From assembly GCA_026260175.1 (NCBI GenBank), contig JAKCWW010000372.1, positions 24,467-88,466 on the forward strand: a stretch of DNA of 64,000 nucleotides. Direction: 5' to 3'. Source of the stretch: Reticulitermes lucifugus. Taxonomy: Eukaryota; Arthropoda; Insecta; Blattodea; Rhinotermitidae. A program made the translations under genes and the position numbers. Positions 58,330 to 64,000 of this stretch are shown piece after piece. Position 1 is the first letter of the stretch; the number at the start of each line of letters is the position of its first letter. The notes under the pieces were generated by a model. The model saw only the letters and a list, made by a program, of their open reading frames with translations, did no database searches and was not told the DNA's origin.

Positions 58330-58710
58330 GTTCCTTTTCTTATACAGCATTTCAGATATTCCACCACTTTATATGGTTGTAAAATCTGGACACTGAAACA
58401 ACGAGATACAAGAAGACTAATACAGCAGAGATAAAATCGTGGGACGTACAGCGGGATATACTTTATTACACCACAGAAGAAATTATGATAATTTAAAAGA
58501 GCTTGACACAGGCTCAATCGGAAAAAAAATTAAAGCGATATAAACAAAACGTGTCTCATGATAACGGAATAACGAAAAGTGTCAGATATTTAGAACAACT
58601 TCTTCCTATCGACCAGTCAGAAAACGCAGACCTGTACCATATGTTAAAGAGATTACTAGACGGAAAAAATTTCGACGCTAAAATAGGCCACTTCTTGACC
58701 TAACTTCGCG
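58330..58710 (+). pseudogene. LINE reverse-transcriptase C-terminus, second RT subtype
   Basis: It reads YGCKIWTLKQRDTRRL, a degraded Y-F-I-T-P-Q middle, then SIGKKIKRYKQN (from about 58515) and LKRLLDG (58650-58668). The order L-Y-G-S-E-T-W-T-L-K-Q-R-D / Y-K-x-x-W-L-x-H / G-R-P-x-K-R-L-L-D is that of a non-LTR RT subtype distinct from the FENKVLRRIFG type. The 66-codon frame 58503-58703 is its last open part. Confidence 0.7.
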
Positions 58711-59731
58711 ATCAGAAGAAGAACATGCGACGTACATGTTTGCAAAATTACATGTCTACCGAATATTCTGGAGAGCTTAATGTCTCCTGTGGGGCAAGGT
58801 TTATGTTTCCTTGAAGTTATTCCTCTAGCTTCATCCTATTGCAATCGTGGACTCGCTACTGGTCACGCTCAGTAATTTATAAGACCAGACTATAGACCAC
58901 AGGTCTCTAGATCTTGTAATAAAAAGAACAAGGCAATATGTGTAACGTTACACTATAATATAACTCGACAAAAAATGGGTCAAGTGTTTTCCATCGAATC
59001 GATTTGTTCGCAGGAAGAACTATCTTGAAATATAAGTGCTTCATCTATGGCTACTGGAAACGGTAGTCACAGAAGGAATGGGGTGAGTCGAAGCGCACCA
59101 GCTGACGCGACAACACTTTCGCCCAACCTGCTGCATCCACATTCAGTCAGTCAGCCAGTGAGACGGAAAGGGCGCCCCACTGGGGTAGGGGTTGAGGTTA
59201 CGTATAGTATAATTCAAGCACTGGGATTCGTACAGTGGGAGCACAAAATTTGTACCAATAAACTACGGCCGCGCTTTGACTTTTGCAGGAAGGAAAGTTA
59301 GCCTTACTGTGCGTCCCGATAATATTCTCCTATGCGTAACACGAGTGCATAAGAACATGGACAAATATGGTTAGAAGTCATAGCTCAGGCGGGAGATGTG
59401 CGCAGGTTCAGTATACTGTACTTCTTTCTTTCACTCTTTCTCTTTCTCACGTTTCAACGTCATCAGCTCATGTTACCTTGCGGTCAGGGTAATTGCTAAA
59501 TTTCCAGGAAGTAAGGTCTTAGTGTGGTTCGGTTTTAAGGGCGAAACAAGGTATCAGTGAAATTCACCGCCAAATGGTGGAATTATGATGATCGCGTTAG
59601 TCAACCCAATACATCAAGGATGCATTTGAACGCAGCATGAGTGAAGGAACTGATTTTGGGCCACTGAAGCCACATCTGGGAAGGTGCCTATTCTATAACA
59701 AATAGGAAGCGAAAATGACTCACTGTGAATG
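58711..59731. other. Unassigned DNA
   Basis: An 84-codon plus frame (59047-59301) is unrecognised. Confidence 0.5.
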
Positions 59732-59912
59732 GTCGTGAACAGGGGTGCAAGAATTTTCCAAAAATCTAGGGGCCACTTCAAAATTCTAGTCGCCAGAAAG
59801 GTGACATGAAGCAAATTCCATGTTGAGGATCCACAAATATTAAGCGCCACCGTACAAAATGTAGTCACCCGTGCGACCTAGCGCCCAGGAATTGTGCACC
59901 CCTGGTGATGAA
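59732..59912. mobile_element. hAT-like MITE
   Basis: A 165-bp element at 59740-59904 begins CAGGGGTGCAAGAATTTTCC and ends GAATTGTGCACCCCTG. The terminal inverted repeat is CAGGGGTGCA plus an imperfect extension, and CAGGGGTG is a common hAT terminus. The flanks GTCGTGAA (59732-59739) and GTGATGAA (59905-59912) could be an 8-bp TSD with two mismatches, the size expected for hAT. There is no coding capacity of its own, so it would have needed a transposase from elsewhere. Confidence 0.72.
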
Positions 59913-61008
59913 TGCAAAAGCCCGATTTGTACCGCGACAGAATTTTTAAACTCATAGAAATATGGGGAAAATAAATCAATTTGCTGGGAGATTATGTTGA
60001 AAAATTATTATTCTTCTGTGGAAAAGATGGCGTAAATTTAAGTCTGTAATGGCTTCCCATTTAATTCCTATGACCTCGGGAGACACCGAATTTCCTTCGT
60101 ACAAGGTCATCTCAGCCGACAGAATTCTATAACGAGAATCTCTCAGTTGACCTCTATTTATGTAAGTACTTTAACTGCACTATACGCTGGCTGGTAGAAG
60201 AGGTAAGAATCGGAGAAATCAATTCCTTTCGTCCAGGACGGCAAGAGACTTGTGTCCGTAGTCCATGTGTGAGCTATGATACAATAAGATGTGCTCCACA
60301 GTTTAACGAACTGGAAGAGACATCGCAAGGCTAGACACGAGTGGCAAGAGAACACAAGTTGAGCACTTCCATTGCCTACCTGAAACGCTGACACAAGTGC
60401 AATGGAATGAATCAAAGTAGAGTAAGACAGGAAATTTACGCATGGTGTAAAATTTCCGGAAATTCACTCACAGCATCAAAGTATTTTTTGTTTCATTATA
60501 CCAGAAACCATAAGAACGCTCGCGTAAAAGTGTACTGAGCATAAGACGTATGCTTCGCTTTTATTGAACAATTTTGTCCCAACATTTGTCGTTCCGTTGA
60601 TAAATATTTAGCGAGGAATGCAGGAGGTACGGTGAAAATGAGCATATTACTGTCAAATTTAACCAAAATAAGAATCTGTCGACAAATTTCTGCACAACTC
60701 CCCAACACCGAACACAGCGAGAATCCGTTTGCCGGTTCTCAAATCGTTAAATACGAATTGACGGACAAACAGACACGGCAAAGCTGACAAGTGTACTGTT
60801 ACAACCGTTAGTTGCGAAGATCCAAAAGAAACACATTGTCTTAAAGCTGTAAAGGCGTAAGTTTTAATTATTCTTAACTCACTAACTTAGCCGAGCAGAG
60901 TCCTTCTTGTGAAGCTAGTCGTGGGATTACCTGACTTTTAAGAACATGTATCGAAATGGAATAGACAGCCTCGGGCCTGGACAGATTCTTTACACAGAAG
61001 CAAGCAGC
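59913..61008. other. Unassigned DNA
   Basis: An 85-codon minus frame (60158-60415) and a 70-codon one (60496-60708), neither recognised. Confidence 0.5.
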
Positions 61009-61009
61009 T

Positions 61010-61790
61010 AAAATTGGACATGAGACTTGGTACTTGTAATTTGCGGAGCCCATATACTACGTAGGTTAAGTTCAGTTACGACAGTAGGCAGACAATTAGG
61101 AAAATACATATTAGAGTTAGTGAGAGTACAAGAGTTTAGATTGTAATAAGAAGCACAGGACGAGCAGAGGATTATATCATCAATTAGGGACAGGATTTTT
61201 TCTACATCAGAAAATGTCAGCAATTTATTAATGACAAAACGTTATATATAGTGCTGAGAGGTCGCTGGTGATATATTTTTGTTCTGAATGCGCATGCACC
61301 AACCGAAGATGAAAGTGATGACTCAATGAACAGTCCATATGAGGAATTAGAGCAGGTATTCCACCCCTTTCCTAAGTACCATATGAAGATTCTGTTAAGA
61401 GATTTTAATACAAAAATTGGGAAAGAATATATTTTCAAACCAAGAGTTGGGAAGGACAGTTTAAATGAAAACAGTGATGATAACGGTGTTAAGAGTAGTA
61501 AACTTTGCCAAGTCAAGAACATCTGGTTTTTAAGAGCACAAAGTGCCCACATCGTACCACTCATGAACATACATAGCACCTCTCCTGATGAAAAGATGCA
61601 CAGTGAGATTAATCGCAGCTTAATATACAGCAGATGACATTCAAGCATACTTGATGTCCGAGATTTTGCGGAACATCACTGTGCTACTGATCACTACCTG
61701 GTAGTTCCAGAAGTTAGGGCGACACTGCCGGTAAGTAAGCGAGAAGCACAGAAGAGTCATAAAGACAGATGCAATCTAAAAAAAACAAGA
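61010..61790 (+). pseudogene. LINE endonuclease domain fragment (RTE-like)
   Basis: It is the N-terminal endonuclease/exonuclease/phosphatase domain of a non-LTR retrotransposon ORF, the domain that nicks target DNA. It starts MRLGTCNLRS (about 61021), then a degraded middle and LYIVLRGRW (about 61240). It is then open from 61326 to 61637 with YEELEQVFHPFPKYHMK, LLRDFNTKIGKE and DSLNENSDDNGV. After a frameshift come TSPDEKMHSEI, the D-V-R-D region and ATDHYLVVPEVRA (to about 61720). The D of R-D-F-N and the D-H of T-D-H-Y are kept; the G before D-F-N and the W of the N-terminal G-T-W-N are lost. The RT domain that should follow is absent. Confidence 0.85.
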
Positions 61791-62717
61791 TAAGGTGTAA
61801 GGTCGACATAAACAGATAATCCAGAATATATTTAGACTAGTGAACTGGCGCTTCGTCTATTAAATTTGTAGAAGTTCATAAATTCTGCCAGTTACATGCA
61901 GAATGATTACATTCAGAATGGATTTTCTTTGCCACAGGCACAGGCAGTTCGTATAAACGCAATTACTCGATTTACTTGCTGGTGTTTTAACAGCGAGAAA
62001 CTCGCTGCCCCGTGCCAGGCAGATTATTGTTGAGAGAAGTCTGGCCTACAGACCGAGAACTAACCCAAGGCTAATTCGTCATATCTTGCATGTGCAGTAA
62101 GAATTCAACGCATAATGGACAGAAATACATAGGCTTATAATATCGTTGCACCGTAATACTAGCACATTTCACGTCATGTATACGAAAAGTTGTGAAATAA
62201 ATATTTCTCTGACAAAGGTCATTCTAATGTAATTAATGGTAAGCTGTCCGCATATGAATTCAAAATATGGAATCTAAACAAAAATATAAAGAGCGTATTT
62301 TCTTTCTGAAACCGATGTGTCAACTAGTCCTGCAGGAACGACAGTTGAGGGGGAAAGGGCACATCACAAAAACCAGAGATTAATTACAACTACCGTGACG
62401 TTTATTGCCACTACACGAGTTAAAATCTCAGACCCAGTATTCCTCCCGTGCCGCTGTCACATTCATCACACTGCAGACTGACATACAGCATAATCACGAG
62501 TGTATGAATACAATGCACGCCGTACAACATTTACCTTACACCATCAGACACTACTTCAGACAAATAATATTTGTAGCATTTAACACCTTAACTAGACACT
62601 TAACTAAACACAAAATGGCAGGCTTTTATGTTGAAGCAGACTGTTACCAGCCTAAGACATTCCAAATAATAGCCTATGCCTCTTGCGATTTTACGCCGTG
62701 TAATACGGTACAAAGTA
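61791..62717. other. Unassigned DNA
   Basis: A 110-codon plus frame (62405-62737) overlaps the next repeat and shows no domain. Confidence 0.45.
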
Positions 62718-62760
62718 GGCTAACAACGTTTCGGTGAACCCGCTGCCTCCACCTACAGAG
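62718..62760 (-). repeat. Hammerhead-like repeat core, truncated
   Basis: Minus strand: AGGTGGAGGCAGCGGGTTCA, then CCGAAACGTTGTTAGC. The GAAACGTT half is intact. The CTGA half lies in diverged sequence. Confidence 0.4.
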
Positions 62761-63715
62761 AATATTTCTACCAGACCACATGGTGTCACATGGCAGAAGC
62801 CGATATTCACAACAGTCACCGAGGCTGAAACCTCAAACCTAAATAAGTAATCCCGACTCTAAGTATAATTGAGGTCAAAGTTCCAAAAGAACAGACAGAA
62901 TTATTACACTATAAAAGCTAAATAAAAGTAACAACCTATAATTTTGTCTTTTTCAAAATGTGGAAGTTATTACCAACATAAATGGAATTATCACCAAGCT
63001 AAAATTTCTCCTATTCATTAAACGTTTGGAACAGAATATTATAACGAAATTTCTCTTCGAAATTCACATATTTCTGTACATTTACTTCTTCACACGCTCT
63101 TTCTGACCGCACCATAAATATTTCTTAAGTGATACAGACGGTAGCCCAACCGTATGAAGTAGTTATGAGGCCTGTCATGCTACCGATATATCGTAATACG
63201 GGACATCCACAGAACATGATGTAACGTCTCGCACTATTAATGTTCCTGTCACACAGTTAATGAACGGCAAATGGTGGGATTTTGTAGAATATAACGATAT
63301 GTGTTACACGTGGGACATTATCTGAGGTGTACCTGATATAAACGGCGTTTCGAAAGGTGGTTCTTCTCCCGTATTCGGAAGGTTGGTTATTTTCTATTTA
63401 AAATTGCCTTATTTTACTACAGGCGACGTTTCGGATCAAACAGGGAACTATGACTATGCTACAGCTTTATTCACACTACGGATATGCTCACGGTGAGATC
63501 AAGGTCAGCTCAAGGTATGGGGAATGTTTTTTGCTTGTATTTAAGTGTATCTGTTCATTCCAACGGTCACGCTCACTTCAAAGGGCGCTCAAGTGACTAC
63601 CGGTTTGTTTTATAGAATATTTGACTCAAATGTAATGCGATTACCGCCAAATCTTTATTTGTTAAGTTTTTGAAGATGGTCAATGCAACATGAAGTGTGC
63701 TCGAATGCCGCAAGA
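62761..63715. other. Unassigned DNA with a possible repeat core
   Basis: At 63420-63455 the minus strand reads TTCCCTGTTTGATCCGAAAC, then GTCGCC, a poor match to the CTGA..GAAACGTC pattern. The rest is unrecognised. Confidence 0.4.
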
Positions 63716-63987
63716 GCGTTCAGTGTGCATTTTCTTTCCCCATGGGGCAACAGCCCCTAGTGGGCCACGGCCTCATTATCGAGGCTTTACGAAAACACTC
63801 ACACACACCACACTCGGTAGGACTCCTCTGGACAAGTGATCAATCCGACGCAGAGACGTGTACCTGACAACACACAACACTCACAAGAGACAAACATCCG
63901 TGCGGGATTCGAAACCGCAATCCCAGCAAGAGAACGGCATGGGTCATGCCTTAGAAAACGCGGCCACCGGGATCGGCGTTCAGCGTG
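63716..63987 (-). mobile_element. SINE family A, full length, with TSD
   Basis: The body is about 63728-63975 and is collinear with 52290-52543. On the minus strand the head keeps GGTTTCGAATCCC (canonical box B) but box A is altered (GCGTTTTCTAAGGC). The TSD is GCGTTCAGTGTG (63716-63727) and GCGTTCAGCGTG (63976-63987), with one mismatch. A few bases of flank remain at the window end. Confidence 0.9.
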
Positions 63988-64000
63988 AAGACTCTACCCA

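Overview
The window looks like repeat-dense, non-genic nuclear DNA from an insect. A cockroach or termite (Blattodea) is most likely; this rests on the style of the retroelement fragments, which I recognise from memory and could not check by search. The DNA is AT-rich. No open frame exceeds about 170 codons, and I see no convincing host exon, rRNA operon, CRISPR array or bacterial/phage-style gene. Nearly everything I can identify is a broken mobile element or a simple repeat. Two runs of N (12302-12450 and 28053-28134) mark assembly gaps, each inside a repeat.

Four classes of element make up the recognisable part. (1) Short tRNA-derived SINEs of at least four families, here called A (tRNA-Leu-like head), B, C and D. 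Three of the four A copies and one B copy have target-site duplications (TSDs) that can be read directly. (2) About seventeen decayed non-LTR retrotransposon pieces. Most are the last 100-150 codons of one or two related reverse-transcriptase ORFs. There is also one Jockey-like RT tail (25250-25830) and one endonuclease domain without its RT (61010-61790). (3) About twenty short repeats with the pattern CTGANGA / stem-loop / GAAACGTC or GAAACATGT, often as fold-back pairs. I interpret them as Penelope-like or retrozyme-like repeats carrying hammerhead-ribozyme-like cores. (4) DNA transposons: a frameshifted Tigger/pogo transposase pseudogene (35050-36540), a mariner end (17848-18000) and a 165-bp hAT-like MITE (59740-59904).

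Layout: 1-10 kb holds the 3' end of a SINE A, SINE B and C copies, several microsatellites and LINE tails at 8.4-9.0 kb. 10-20 kb holds a 30/31-bp minisatellite broken by a gap, a 116-bp tandem dimer and the mariner end. 20-32 kb holds LINE tails, a tandem and inverted hammerhead-like repeat cluster at 22.9-23.3 kb, the Jockey-like tail, a gapped SINE A and a long fold-back at 31.3-31.6 kb. 32-45 kb holds the Tigger pseudogene, another LINE tail and a perfect 44-bp-arm hairpin at 43.65 kb. 45-64 kb holds fold-back repeats, a SINE A inserted inside a LINE tail with a clean TSD (52278-52555), a long CTA microsatellite, the MITE, the LINE endonuclease fragment and a terminal SINE A copy.

No set of genes works together here, and I found no candidate new multi-gene system. 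The most biologically interesting signal is the density and arrangement of hammerhead-like cores, followed by the unusually clean inverted repeats.
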